In this document: positions 43,962 to 52,656 of the stretch, piece after piece | How the letters are laid out: the number at the start of each line of letters is the position of its first letter | Position numbering within the stretch: the first letter of the stretch is position 1 | Position numbers and translations under genes: made by a program | Notes under the pieces: model-generated | Database searches by the model: none | Told to the model about the DNA's origin: nothing | Seen by the model: only the letters and a program-made list of their open reading frames with translations | DNA from: Plantactinospora endophytica | Lineage (GTDB): Bacteria; Actinomycetota; Actinomycetes; Mycobacteriales; Micromonosporaceae | Assembly (NCBI RefSeq): GCF_016862915.1 | Contig: NZ_BONW01000021.1 | Span: 434,001-498,000 of the forward strand | DNA: 64,000 nt | Direction of reading: 5' to 3'

Positions 43962-46556
43962 TCAGCGCTGACCGCCCAGGTACATCGCGTTGAACAACAG
44001 CTTGTACGTGCCGTGCGACTGGGCCCGGTGCTGCGGCTTGAAGCCGAGCATCACCACCTGACCCTGCCCCACCTTGGCCGTCACCACGGCGCCCTTGCCG
44101 CCGATGACGTCCTCGCCGAGCAGGAAGCCGCTCTTCAACAGGTTGTCGGTCGGCCAGCTGGCCGCCACCGTGACGCCCTTGGCGCCCTCGGTCACCTCGA
44201 ACGCCGGGCCGTCCGCCACGAACGCCGAGGCGGTCGGGGCGAAGCCGGCCGCGACCGGGTCGGTGTTGTCGACGTTCAGGTTCAGCACCGAGCCGGGGAT
44301 GTTCAGCTCGGTCTCCTCGACTCCGGCGGTGACGTCCTTGACCGGTACCCCGAACGCCTGGATCGGCAACTGGGCGGCCCGGTTCAGCGTGACGACGGTG
44401 CCGCCGGCCTCGACGAACGCCTTGAGGTTGGCGATGCCCGCGTCCGTCATGCCCCCGGTGTACGCGTCCGGCAGCGAGCCGGCCGCCCGACCGTTGCGCA
44501 TCGAGTTGTAGGTGGCGTCGGGCAGCACGATGGTGTCGTACCTCGCCCGCAGGTCACCGGCCCGCACCTGCGCGTTGGTCAGCTTGGCGTACCCGAACCG
44601 GAACTGGTCCAGGATCAGTCGGGTCCAGCCCTCGTCGTAGTTGTTGAAGCCGTCGTACAGGCCGATCCGGGGCGCGGCGAGCGCCTTCGTACCGGCCGGC
44701 TTGGCGTCCACCGCCGCGACACTGAGGCCCAGCTCGGTGGCGAGCGCGGTGACCCGGTCCCCGGTGTCCCGACCGGCCTTCACCAGGAAGGTACCGGCCG
44801 GCAGCTTGCCGGTGCGGGTGGTCACCTCACCGGTGCTGCGGGAGACGCTCTCCCCTGCCGCCAGCAGCGCGTTCACCGCCGTGGCGCTGTCGTTGACCCG
44901 AGGGTCGAGCGCGTACGCGTGCTTCGGCGCTCCGGCCACCACCCCGGTCGGTACCTTCGGCCAGCCGACCTCGGTGGCGCTGACCCGGATGTTCCTGTCG
45001 AGCTTGTCGACGGTGACGCCCATCTGGAACGACAGCGTGTAGCCGGTGATGTCGTACGGCGGCTCCAGCGGGCCGCCCGGGTAGAGCCGCCGGTCCGGGT
45101 ACACCTGCGGGTTCAGCAGGTCCAGCACCGCCGCCCGGTAGGGCTGCGCCTCCCGGACCAGGTAGCTGCCGGCCGGGTAGGTCCGGCTGCCGACCTTGAA
45201 CGAGGCGAGCGCCTGCTCGACCCGGATGTTGTTCCAGCGCAGCTTGTCGACCAGCTTCGTCGCGGTCGGGAAGTCCGCCTGGTCGGCCGGGATCACGTAG
45301 GTGGTGCCGGCACCGTCGCGGGCACCGTCCCGGGCCATCTGGTACGCCCCGTAGAGCCAGCCCTCGCGGTCGTCGCTGGCCAGCCGGAGCATCGCCCAGG
45401 AGGCGGTCTTGATGTAGTCGCAGCTCTGCGACAGGTGCCACTCGCCACCCTGCCACGGGCTCGGGTAGAACACCGACGGCTTGCTGGTCGAGGTGCCGTC
45501 GGCGAACGTCGCCGGGAAGTCCTTCGGGTCGTACACCCTCGGGGTCGCCGAGGCGTGCGCGGTCTCGGTCAGGATGCCGACCTGGTTGTGGTAGTACGGC
45601 GCGGTCCGGGCGCCGCCGTTCCACCAGATGTCGTACGACTGCCGGGCCAGCGCGCCGCCCTTGTCCTCGCGCTCCAACCGCTGCCCCATCGCGTCGCCGA
45701 CGAGGTTGACGCCCCGCACCACCTGCGGGTGGATGTTCGGGTTCAGCGGGTCCTCGAACGGCGGGATGCTGATCCGGGCCGGGAAGACCGCCGTCTGGTG
45801 CACGTTGTGCATCACCTGCGGCAGCCACTCGTGGAAGAGCTGCTTGCCGACGTTCTGGGTCTCCTGGAGGTTGAACATGTACCAGTCACGGTTGTTGTCG
45901 TGCCCGGCGTACTTCTGGTACAGCTCCGGGTAGCCGGCGTCCTGGTAGGGGCCGCCGAGGTTCTGCCGGTACCACTCGGCGACCCTGGTGCCGCCGTCCG
46001 GGTTGGTGTTCGGCACCAGCAGCGTGACGACGTTGTCCCGGATCGCCCGCGCCTCCGGCGTCTCACTCGTCACCAGGTCGTACGCGAACTGCGGCGCGGT
46101 CTGGTGCCCGGCGACCTCGGTGGAGTGGATGCCGAAGTCGACCCAGGCGACCGCCTTGCCGCTCTGCGACAGGCCCCGGGCCACCGACTCGGAGAGCCCG
46201 TCGCCCTGGGAGAGCCGCACCGAGGTCTGCCGGTACCGCTCCAGGTTCTCGGCCCGGAGGTTCTCCTCCGAGGAGACGATGGCCATCAACTGCGGCCGAC
46301 CCTCGCTGGTCTTGCCGATTTCCACCAGCTTCATCCGGTTGCTGGCCTGGTCCAGTTTGCGGTAGTAGTCGGCGATCTGCTCGTAGGTGGCCAGCTTGTA
46401 GTCGGCGCACGGCACCCAGCCGAGCACCGACTGCGGCTTGGGTACCTTGGCGGCGGCGGTGGCCCCGCCCGCGGTCGCCGTACTGAGCAACGGCGTACCC
46501 AGCAGCGCCACCGCGATCGCGGTGGGCATGGCGATTCCGGAGAGTCTTCGGTTCAC
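43962..46556 (-). CDS. Large secreted M14 zinc carboxypeptidase
   Basis: An 864-aa exported peptidase. The GTG start (MNRRLSGIAMPTAI) is preceded by GAAGGGG. The signal peptide ends near TATAGGATA. Residues 55-400 form an M14 domain: zinc ligands are in IHSTEVAGHQ, the substrate-binding Asn in VPNTNPDGG, a His in MHNVHQTAVFP and the catalytic Glu in LTETAHAS. The C-terminal half (residues 450-864) has glutamine-amidotransferase-like strands, seen in relatives of this size. The protein probably trims peptides or cell-wall peptides outside the cell. It seems to have its own promoter in the 226-bp gap next to the response-regulator gene. Confidence 0.87.
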   Translation of the reverse strand: MNRRLSGIAMPTAIAVALLGTPLLSTATAGGATAAAKVPKPQSVLGWVPCADYKLATYEQIADYYRKLDQASNRMKLVEIGKTSEGRPQLMAIVSSEENLRAENLERYRQTSVRLSQGDGLSESVARGLSQSGKAVAWVDFGIHSTEVAGHQTAPQFAYDLVTSETPEARAIRDNVVTLLVPNTNPDGGTRVAEWYRQNLGGPYQDAGYPELYQKYAGHDNNRDWYMFNLQETQNVGKQLFHEWLPQVMHNVHQTAVFPARISIPPFEDPLNPNIHPQVVRGVNLVGDAMGQRLEREDKGGALARQSYDIWWNGGARTAPYYHNQVGILTETAHASATPRVYDPKDFPATFADGTSTSKPSVFYPSPWQGGEWHLSQSCDYIKTASWAMLRLASDDREGWLYGAYQMARDGARDGAGTTYVIPADQADFPTATKLVDKLRWNNIRVEQALASFKVGSRTYPAGSYLVREAQPYRAAVLDLLNPQVYPDRRLYPGGPLEPPYDITGYTLSFQMGVTVDKLDRNIRVSATEVGWPKVPTGVVAGAPKHAYALDPRVNDSATAVNALLAAGESVSRSTGEVTTRTGKLPAGTFLVKAGRDTGDRVTALATELGLSVAAVDAKPAGTKALAAPRIGLYDGFNNYDEGWTRLILDQFRFGYAKLTNAQVRAGDLRARYDTIVLPDATYNSMRNGRAAGSLPDAYTGGMTDAGIANLKAFVEAGGTVVTLNRAAQLPIQAFGVPVKDVTAGVEETELNIPGSVLNLNVDNTDPVAAGFAPTASAFVADGPAFEVTEGAKGVTVAASWPTDNLLKSGFLLGEDVIGGKGAVVTAKVGQGQVVMLGFKPQHRAQSHGTYKLLFNAMYLGGQR

Positions 46557-46782
46557 CAGCAAACCCCTTCATACGACGATGTACGACGGAAAAGGGTCCG
46601 GCAGGGGCGGCCGCGCCAACTCGGATGATGTTGATCTAACGCCTGCGCCCGCAGCTCACGGAACATCGAAACAGGGAAATTGAGCCAATCTTGAGTGTGC
46701 CGGAGATCGGCTCCGCTGTGTTCGGCCGCGTCGATGCGGGATGATTCGCACCAGCTGGTACGACAGACGAGGAGCGGCCGGC

Positions 46783-47439
46783 ATGCGGATCCTGTTGGTC
46801 GAGGACGACGCCCGGGTGGCCGGTGCGATGGCCGCCGCCCTGTCCCGGCGCGGGTACGACGTCGAGCGGGCCGGTACCGCCGCCGCAGCCCTCGCCGCCG
46901 CCCCCTGCGACCTGGTGCTGCTCGACCTCACCCTGCCGGACGGCGACGGCGTGGAGGTCTGCCGGGCCCTGCGCCAGCGCAGCGCGCAGCTCGGCATCAT
47001 CGCGGTCACCGCACGCGGCGAGGAACGCGACCGGGTGATCGGGCTGCGGATGGGCGCCGACGACTACGTGGTGAAGCCGTTCTCGATGGCCGAGTTGGAG
47101 GCCCGGATCGTCGCGGTGCTCCGCCGGGCCCGGGCCGGTGCGCCCCGCCCGGAGGTGATCGAGGTCGGCCCGATCTGGATCGACGTGGCCGCCCGGCTGG
47201 TCACCGTCGGCGGCGCCGGGGTCGCGCTCACCCGCAAGGAGTTCGACATCCTGGTCTCGCTGGCCCGGCAGCCGGGCGTCGTGGTGCCGCACGAGCGGAT
47301 CGTCCTCGACGTCTGGCCGACCACCGGCGCCGCCCGGCACACCGTGGAGGTGCACGTCGGCTCGCTGCGCGGCAAGCTCGGCGACCCCGACCTGGTGCAG
47401 ACCGTCCGTGGTGTCGGCTACCGGCTCCGGGCCGAGTGA
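46783..47439 (+). CDS. OmpR-family response regulator
   Basis: A 218-aa response regulator. The receiver domain (1-115) has the acidic pair in VEDDARV, the phospho-acceptor Asp in LLDLTLPDGDG and the Lys in DDYVVKPFSM. The C-terminal winged helix (about 125-218) ends VQTVRGVGYRL. The start MRILLVEDD was chosen because receiver domains start there and GGAG precedes. The histidine kinase gene follows 12 bp downstream. The pair is like TctD/TctE in arrangement and is transcribed toward the TAXI binding-protein gene. Confidence 0.93.
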   Translation: MRILLVEDDARVAGAMAAALSRRGYDVERAGTAAAALAAAPCDLVLLDLTLPDGDGVEVCRALRQRSAQLGIIAVTARGEERDRVIGLRMGADDYVVKPFSMAELEARIVAVLRRARAGAPRPEVIEVGPIWIDVAARLVTVGGAGVALTRKEFDILVSLARQPGVVVPHERIVLDVWPTTGAARHTVEVHVGSLRGKLGDPDLVQTVRGVGYRLRAE

Positions 47440-47451
47440 CCGGAGCCCTCC

Positions 47452-48828
47452 GTGCGCCGCCGCCTGGTCTTCAGCTACTCACTGCTCATGATCCTGGTCC
47501 TGCTCGCCCTGGAGACCCCGCTGGCGATCACCCTCGCCAACCGGGAGACCGAACGGATCCGGGCCGACCGGCTGGCCGACGCCAACCGGTTCGCCTCGCT
47601 CTCCGGCCCGGCGCTGCGTACCGGCGCGGTCAGTGCGATCAACGACGAGTTCCAGCGCTACCAGGACCTGTACGGGATCACCGCCGTCGTACTCGACCGG
47701 GAACGGCGTCAGGTGGCCGCGCCCACCGGCCCGCCGCTGGACTCCGAACTGACCGATCCGGCGATCTTCGGTGCGCTGGCCGGCCGGCAGTTGACCGTTC
47801 CGGAGGTGCTCTGGCCCTGGCAGGTCGGCCCGCTGGTGGTGGCCGTACCCGTCAACGACGGCGGTGAGGTGATCGGCGCCGTCGTCATCGTCTCGGCCAC
47901 CGAGCGGGCCCGGCGTACCGTCACCGTCTGGTGGGCGGCGCTGGCCACCATCGGGCTGCTGGCCGTCTCCGCCGGGGTGATGACCGCGTTCCGGCTGGCC
48001 GGCTGGGTGCTGCGCCCGGTGACCGTACTGGACGTGGTGACCCACGACATCGCGGCCGGTGACGGCAAGGCCCGGGTGCCGACCCAGCAGGGTCCGCCGG
48101 AGCTGCGCCGGCTCGCCACCAGCTTCAACGAGATGGCCGACGCGGTCGCGGACGCGCTGGAACGGCAACGGGCCTTCGTCGCGCACGCCAGCCACCAGCT
48201 CCGCAACCCGCTGACCGCGCTCCGGCTGCGGGTCGAGGAACTCGGGCCGACCCTGACCGACGAGTACGGCCGCGAAGAGCACAAACTGGCACTGGAGGAG
48301 ACCGACCGGCTGGCCCAGGTACTCGACGGGCTGCTCACCCTCGCCCGCACCGAGCGGGCCCAGCACACCATGGTGGTGGTGGACGCGGCGGCGATGGCCA
48401 GGTCCCGGGTGGCCGCCTGGCAACCGCTGGCCAACCACCGGGGCATCACCCTGCGCCTCGAACCGGTCACCGGCCCGGTGCACGCCCGAGCCGTCCGTAC
48501 CGCCGTCGACCAGGTGCTGGACGCGCTTGTCGACAACGCGGTCAAGTTCAGCCATTCCGGCGGCCGGGTCACGGTCTCGGTGCACCGCGCCGACGACGGC
48601 GTGGTCGTCCGGGTCACCGACGACGGTCCGGGGATGACCGGCGCGCAGCTCGAATCCTCCACCGAACGCTTCTGGCGGGCCCCGGACACCCAGAACATCG
48701 ACGGTGCCGGGCTCGGCCTGACCATCGTCGCGGTACTCGTCGACGCCTCCGGCGGGCGGCTCACCATGCGCCCCGCCGAGCCGACCGGCCTGACCGCCGA
48801 CGTCTGGTTCCGCCCCGGCGAGCCGTGA
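47452..48828 (+). CDS. Sensor histidine kinase
   Basis: A 458-aa membrane kinase. Two spans (residues about 7-25 and 158-185) flank an extracellular domain of about 130 residues. A HAMP linker follows, then a HisKA domain with the phospho-His in AHASHQLRNPLTAL and a catalytic domain with DALVDNAVKFS, VTDDGPGM and GAGLGLTIV. The start is GTG, 12 bp after the response-regulator stop. The extracellular domain is too short for a full binding-protein fold, so a separate binding protein may supply the signal. The TAXI gene converging on it is a candidate. Confidence 0.92.
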   Translation: MRRRLVFSYSLLMILVLLALETPLAITLANRETERIRADRLADANRFASLSGPALRTGAVSAINDEFQRYQDLYGITAVVLDRERRQVAAPTGPPLDSELTDPAIFGALAGRQLTVPEVLWPWQVGPLVVAVPVNDGGEVIGAVVIVSATERARRTVTVWWAALATIGLLAVSAGVMTAFRLAGWVLRPVTVLDVVTHDIAAGDGKARVPTQQGPPELRRLATSFNEMADAVADALERQRAFVAHASHQLRNPLTALRLRVEELGPTLTDEYGREEHKLALEETDRLAQVLDGLLTLARTERAQHTMVVVDAAAMARSRVAAWQPLANHRGITLRLEPVTGPVHARAVRTAVDQVLDALVDNAVKFSHSGGRVTVSVHRADDGVVVRVTDDGPGMTGAQLESSTERFWRAPDTQNIDGAGLGLTIVAVLVDASGGRLTMRPAEPTGLTADVWFRPGEP

Positions 48829-48879
48829 GCCGGGCACCGTCAGCCGTGAGCTGTGAGCCGCCCCCGATACGCCTCTCGG

Positions 48880-49887
48880 TCAGGGCTTGTGCGTCTGGTA
48901 GTAGCGGGCGGCGCCCGGATGCAGGGCGAGTGGACTGGTGGTGATCGCCGACTGGACGTTGAGTCGGGCGGCGGCCGGATGGGCGCTGCTCAGCTCGTCC
49001 CGGCGCTGCATCAGCAACCGGGTCACGTCGTAGACGAGCTGCTCCGGCATGCTGGTGGCCACCACCAGGTAGTTCGGCACCGCCACGGTGGTCACCGGCG
49101 CCGTCCCGTACGCCGAGGCGGGGATGTCCCGCTGGACGTACACCTCGCGGTACGACTGGCGCAGCGGCTCGACCCACTGTCCCAGGTCGACGAAGCGGGC
49201 CCGGGTCTCGGCGGCGAAGTCCGCCACCGCCTTCACCGGCAGGCCGCCGGAGAAGAAGAACGCGTCGATCTGACCGGCCCGCAGCGCGGCCACCGAGTCG
49301 TCGATGCCGAGCCGGAGCGTCTCGGCCAGGTTGTCGCCGACCTTGGCCACGTCGAGCAGCCGCTCGGCGGTGATCGCGGTGCCGGAGCCCGGCGCGCCGA
49401 TCGCCACCCGCTTGCCGCGCAGGTCGGTCAGTTGCCGGATCGGCTCCTGGGTCAGCGTGACCAGGTGCAGCAGGTCGTCGTAGACCCGCGCGACGGCACT
49501 GAGCCCGGTGCCCGGCCCCGGTTCGGCGGCCAGGATGTCGGCCTGGGTGAAGCCCAGCTCGGCCCGCCCGGTGGAGACCAGCGACACGTTCTCCGCCGAG
49601 GCGGCGGTGACCACCACGCTCGCCGTCACGTCCGGCAACTCCCGGTTGAGGATGCCGGCCAACGACTGACCGACGGCGTAGTAGACCGCGGTCGCACTGC
49701 CGGTCGCGATGCGCAGCCGGGTCGGCTCGGCCGACTCCGAGGTGCAGCCGGCGGTCGCCGGCAGCGCGATCGTCACCACGGCCAGCGCCACGGCGAGCGT
49801 GCCGAACCGCCGGCCGGGCAATCCCCGGCCGGTGCGTCGGTGCCACCGTGCCCCGCCCACCCCACCACCATCCCGGCGATGATCCAC
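48880..49887 (-). CDS. TAXI-family solute-binding lipoprotein
   Basis: A 335-aa binding protein of the TAXI family (TRAP-associated extracytoplasmic immunogenic). After a basic N-terminus and a hydrophobic signal, ATAGC resembles a lipobox. The mature part begins RLRIATGSATAVYYAVGQSL, and ELGFTQADILA and GKRVAIGAPGSGTAITAERL are typical TAXI blocks. No TRAP membrane subunit is encoded here, so it may be a sensor rather than a transporter component. The start is uncertain: the GTG at 49887 has no clear ribosome binding site and later GTGs are possible. It converges with the two-component genes. Confidence 0.85.
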   Translation of the reverse strand: MDHRRDGGGVGGARWHRRTGRGLPGRRFGTLAVALAVVTIALPATAGCTSESAEPTRLRIATGSATAVYYAVGQSLAGILNRELPDVTASVVVTAASAENVSLVSTGRAELGFTQADILAAEPGPGTGLSAVARVYDDLLHLVTLTQEPIRQLTDLRGKRVAIGAPGSGTAITAERLLDVAKVGDNLAETLRLGIDDSVAALRAGQIDAFFFSGGLPVKAVADFAAETRARFVDLGQWVEPLRQSYREVYVQRDIPASAYGTAPVTTVAVPNYLVVATSMPEQLVYDVTRLLMQRRDELSSAHPAAARLNVQSAITTSPLALHPGAARYYQTHKP

Positions 49888-49994
49888 ACTCAGCGCAAAT
49901 TTTGCTCAAGCCTTCAACCGATGTCTACCGCCTGAGCGCGGTAACGGCCACCGTTGAAAGTAGTTGGTCGTCGCGAACACGGGGGGCGACAGAG

Positions 49995-50642
49995 ATGGTC
50001 TGGAGCACCGGGGCGTACGCCCCCATTCGGCCGCCCCTGCGGCCGTCCGGCAGTACCAGCCTGCTGGACCGGGCCTCACTGGCGGACGCCTTCGAGGCGG
50101 CGTGCCTGATCCGGTGTACCCAGGTGGAGCGGATGCGGCAGCCGACCAGCATGGTTGCCGAGTTCAGCTCGGAGGCCGCCGCCACCCGCCTGGCGGACCT
50201 GCTGGTCCGGCTCGGCACCCCGGCCCGCTCGGAGCGGATCACCGCCGGTGTCCGCCGCCGGTACGAGCTGCACCGGCTGCACCTCACCGAGCCCGGCCAG
50301 CCCGCCGTGCTGTCGATGGGCTGGCGGCAGGGCCGGACCGCGCTGCTCGACCCGGCCGCCGTCGGCGCCTCCGCGCCCCGGAACGCCCGCCGGCAGGCGC
50401 TGGCCGCCGCCGCCTGGCGGGCCGCGCTGCTGGCCGCCGGCCGGCACGTCCGCACCACCATCCTCGGGGTACGCATCTGCGACACCGAACTCGCCGCCGT
50501 GCTGGTACGCAGTGCCCAACTGCTCGGCTCACCGGCCTCGGTCGCGCCGCGCTCGGGTTGCCTGCTGGTCACCGTGCCCGGCGGCCCCGACAAGGAGCGC
50601 ATCCTGCGCCGCAGCGCCCATCCGGTGTCGCTGGCGAGCTGA
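49995..50642 (+). CDS. Protein resembling the N-terminal half of WhiA
   Basis: A 215-aa protein starting MVWSTGAYAPIRPPLRPSGS. No standard family is certain, but the order of features parallels the LAGLIDADG-like N-terminal part of the sporulation regulator WhiA: a strand-helix unit (MVAEFSSEAAATRLADLLVRLG), a conserved RRRYELH region, a central helix QALAAAAWRAALLAAGRHV like WhiA's AAWRGAFLAHG, and a second unit CDTELAAVLVRSAQLLGSPA. The C-terminal WhiA helix-turn-helix is absent. It stands alone, with GGGGGG some distance before the ATG. DNA binding is possible but unproven. Confidence 0.5.
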   Translation: MVWSTGAYAPIRPPLRPSGSTSLLDRASLADAFEAACLIRCTQVERMRQPTSMVAEFSSEAAATRLADLLVRLGTPARSERITAGVRRRYELHRLHLTEPGQPAVLSMGWRQGRTALLDPAAVGASAPRNARRQALAAAAWRAALLAAGRHVRTTILGVRICDTELAAVLVRSAQLLGSPASVAPRSGCLLVTVPGGPDKERILRRSAHPVSLAS

Positions 50643-50707
50643 ACCCGGGCTGGCTCGCCGCCGCCGGCACCACCGCCACGCACATCCGGTCCTGAGTCGG
50701 CGGCGCG

Positions 50708-51016
50708 TCAGTCCGGCGGTAGCCAGTCGGCCGACCTCATGTCGACCCCGGCGCCGCGCAACGGGGCGCCCTCGGCGCGGAGCCGGGCACGGGCCTCGGA
50801 CTCGTGTCCGGGCGGCAGCCGGCCCGCCGAGTTGACCACCCGATGCCAGGGGACGCCGCCACCGTGCCGCGCCATGATCGTGCCGACCAGTCGGGCCGAC
50901 GCCCGGCCGGACCGGTCGGCCAGATAGTCGGCGATTCCGCCGTACGACATGACCCGGCCGGGCGGGATCCGCTCGACCAGTGCGAGCACCTCTTCGACGT
51001 ACTCCTCGGGCGTCAT
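50708..51016 (-). CDS. Alkyltransferase-like protein (MGMT family without active Cys)
   Basis: A 102-aa protein with the C-terminal DNA-binding fold of O6-alkylguanine DNA alkyltransferase (PPGRVMSYGGIADYLADRSG, RLVGTIMARH, PWHRVVNSAGRLP). The PCHR motif that accepts the alkyl group reads PWHR, so it cannot repair by transfer. Alkyltransferase-like proteins instead flag O6-alkylguanine lesions for nucleotide-excision repair. The start MTPEEYVEEVLALV is in line with the family. Rv3204 of M. tuberculosis is similar in kind and is also near moeZ, from memory. Confidence 0.88.
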   Translation of the reverse strand: MTPEEYVEEVLALVERIPPGRVMSYGGIADYLADRSGRASARLVGTIMARHGGGVPWHRVVNSAGRLPPGHESEARARLRAEGAPLRGAGVDMRSADWLPPD

Positions 51017-51085
51017 GAGCTGCCACGATATGGGAGCGGCGGGCGTACCGGCGGGGCGGGCCGGGCGGCCGAGCAGAATGGGCGG

Positions 51086-52276
51086 GTGCGGGAAGCAGTT
51101 ACCACAGCCCGGCGGATCGTGGTCAAGGTCGGCTCGTCCTCGCTGACCACCGCCGCCGGGGGCCTGGACGCGGTGCGGGTCGACGCGCTGGCCGACGTAC
51201 TCGCCAACTGGCTGGCCGACGGTCCGGCCGGCGAGCCGGCGACGGAGCCCGGCCACCGACCGCCCGGGTCCGGCCGTAAGCGGGTCGGACCGGCGGACCG
51301 GCGGGAGTTGGTGCTGGTGTCGTCCGGGGCGATCGCCGCCGGCCTGGCGCCGCTCGGGCTGCCCCGCCGGCCCCGGGACCTGGCCACCCAGCAGGCGGCG
51401 GCGAGCGTCGGGCAGGGGCTGCTGATCGGCCGGTACTCGGCCGGCTTCGCCCGGCACGGCCGCACGGTCGGCCAGGTGCTGCTGACCCAGGACGACGTGA
51501 CCCGGCGGGCGCACTACCGCAACGCCTACCGCACCCTGCGCAAACTGCTCGACCTCGGCGCGGTGCCGATCGTCAACGAGAACGACACGGTGGCCACCGA
51601 CGAGATCCGGTTCGGTGACAACGACCGGCTGGGCGCGCTGGTGGCCGCGCTGGTCCACGCCGACCTGCTGATCCTGCTCTCGGACGTGGACGCCCTCTAC
51701 ACCGGTGATCCGGCCCGGCCCGGCACGGTGCGGATCGAGGAGGTACGCGACGAGCAGGACCTCGCCGACGTGACGATCGGCCGGGCCGGTCGGGCCGGGG
51801 TCGGCACCGGCGGCATGGTCACCAAGGTCGAGGCCGCCCGGATCGCCACCGGATTCGGCATCCCGGTGGTGCTGACCGCCACGCCGCTGGCCCCGGAGGC
51901 GCTGGCCGGCGCACCGGTCGGCACCTTCTTCCACCGGGTACGTCAACGCCCGACGGCCCGGCTCTTCTGGCTGGCCCACGCCACCTCGCCCCGGGGGCGG
52001 CTGCACCTGGACCCGGGTGCGGTGCAGGCGGTGGTGGCCCGGCGCAAGTCCCTGCTGCCGGCCGGGATCACGGCGGTGGACGGCACGTTCACCGCCGGTG
52101 ACCCGGTGGACCTGGTGGACGACGCGGGGTCGGCGGTCGCCCGTGGGCTGGTCAACTACGACGCGGTCGAGCTGCCCGGCCTGCTCGGCCGCTCCACCTC
52201 GGAACTCGCCGCCGCCCTCGGCCCCGGGTACGAGCGCGAGGTCGTGCACCGCGACGACCTGGTGCTGCTGGTCTGA
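51086..52276 (+). CDS. proB: Glutamate 5-kinase
   Basis: A 396-aa enzyme that phosphorylates glutamate in the first step of proline synthesis. The kinase domain has RIVVKVGSSSLTT, VSSGAIAAGLAPLG, NENDTVATDEIRFGDNDRLG and LLSDVDALYT. A C-terminal PUA domain (about residues 305-396) is present. An insertion of roughly 30 Pro/Gly/Arg-rich residues (around 50-80) separates the first strand from VSSGAIA and is not in standard ProB. The GTG start has no strong ribosome binding site. The gene is divergent from the alkyltransferase-like gene. proA is not adjacent within the window. Confidence 0.95.
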   Translation: MREAVTTARRIVVKVGSSSLTTAAGGLDAVRVDALADVLANWLADGPAGEPATEPGHRPPGSGRKRVGPADRRELVLVSSGAIAAGLAPLGLPRRPRDLATQQAAASVGQGLLIGRYSAGFARHGRTVGQVLLTQDDVTRRAHYRNAYRTLRKLLDLGAVPIVNENDTVATDEIRFGDNDRLGALVAALVHADLLILLSDVDALYTGDPARPGTVRIEEVRDEQDLADVTIGRAGRAGVGTGGMVTKVEAARIATGFGIPVVLTATPLAPEALAGAPVGTFFHRVRQRPTARLFWLAHATSPRGRLHLDPGAVQAVVARRKSLLPAGITAVDGTFTAGDPVDLVDDAGSAVARGLVNYDAVELPGLLGRSTSELAAALGPGYEREVVHRDDLVLLV

Positions 52277-52340
52277 CCGTGGGGCCGGCCTGCTGGTATG
52301 ACCGTAGGGCCGGCCTGCTGGTCTGACCGTAGGGCCGCCC
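52274..52340 (+). repeat. 25-bp tandem repeat that includes the proB stop codon
   Basis: Unit TGACCGTGGGGCCGGCCTGC plus TGGTA at 52274-52298, a second copy with two changes at 52299-52323, and a partial third at 52324-52340. Each starts with TGACCGT. The first TGA is the proB stop. The 3' end of the gene (CTGCTGGTC) is also copied. Confidence 0.85.
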
Positions 52341-52369
52341 GGTCCCGCTGGCGGGGCCGGCGGGACCGG
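52339..52369. terminator. Hairpin after proB
   Basis: A 10-bp perfect stem, CCGGTCCCGC/GCGGGACCGG, with an 11-nt loop. It lies 63 bp after proB and converges with the xre gene, so it may serve both. Confidence 0.6.
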
Positions 52370-52413
52370 CCTGGTCGCGGCACTGTAGAGCTGGGTGCAC
52401 AGCCGGGGCACGG

Positions 52414-52656
52414 TCAGGCGGTGGCGCGTTCGGCGGCGCCGATCCGGGGGAAGGGTTCGGTGGAGAAGACCACCTCCACCGACACCTCGAAATATCGTGC
52501 GATCCGCAGCGCCAGGTGCAGGCTCGGGTTGTATTCGCCCCGTTCCAGGTAACCGACCGTCTGGTAGTGCACGCCGAGCGCGTCGGCGAGGTCCCGCCGG
52601 GAGATCCCGCGCTCCGCCCGCAGCACCGCGATGCGGTTGTAGATGGCCTCGCTCAT
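52414..52656 (-). CDS. Xre-type transcriptional regulator
   Basis: An 80-aa regulator with a single helix-turn-helix (RAERGISRRDLADALGVHY, QTVGYLERGEYNPSLHLALR) and a short tail. Its ATG overlaps the stop codon of the ABC permease gene (ATGA), so it is the last gene of the ABC operon and is translationally coupled. Small Xre proteins of this kind often control the operon that encodes them. The promoter of that operon carries inverted repeats (54485-54527) that could be its operator. Confidence 0.85.
   Translation of the reverse strand: MSEAIYNRIAVLRAERGISRRDLADALGVHYQTVGYLERGEYNPSLHLALRIARYFEVSVEVVFSTEPFPRIGAAERATA

Noticed and set aside
43560-46628. Long plus-strand open frame opposite the M14 peptidase
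   Set aside because: The minus-strand gene has a signal peptide and zinc motifs. The plus frame has no domain and has shadow-like composition.
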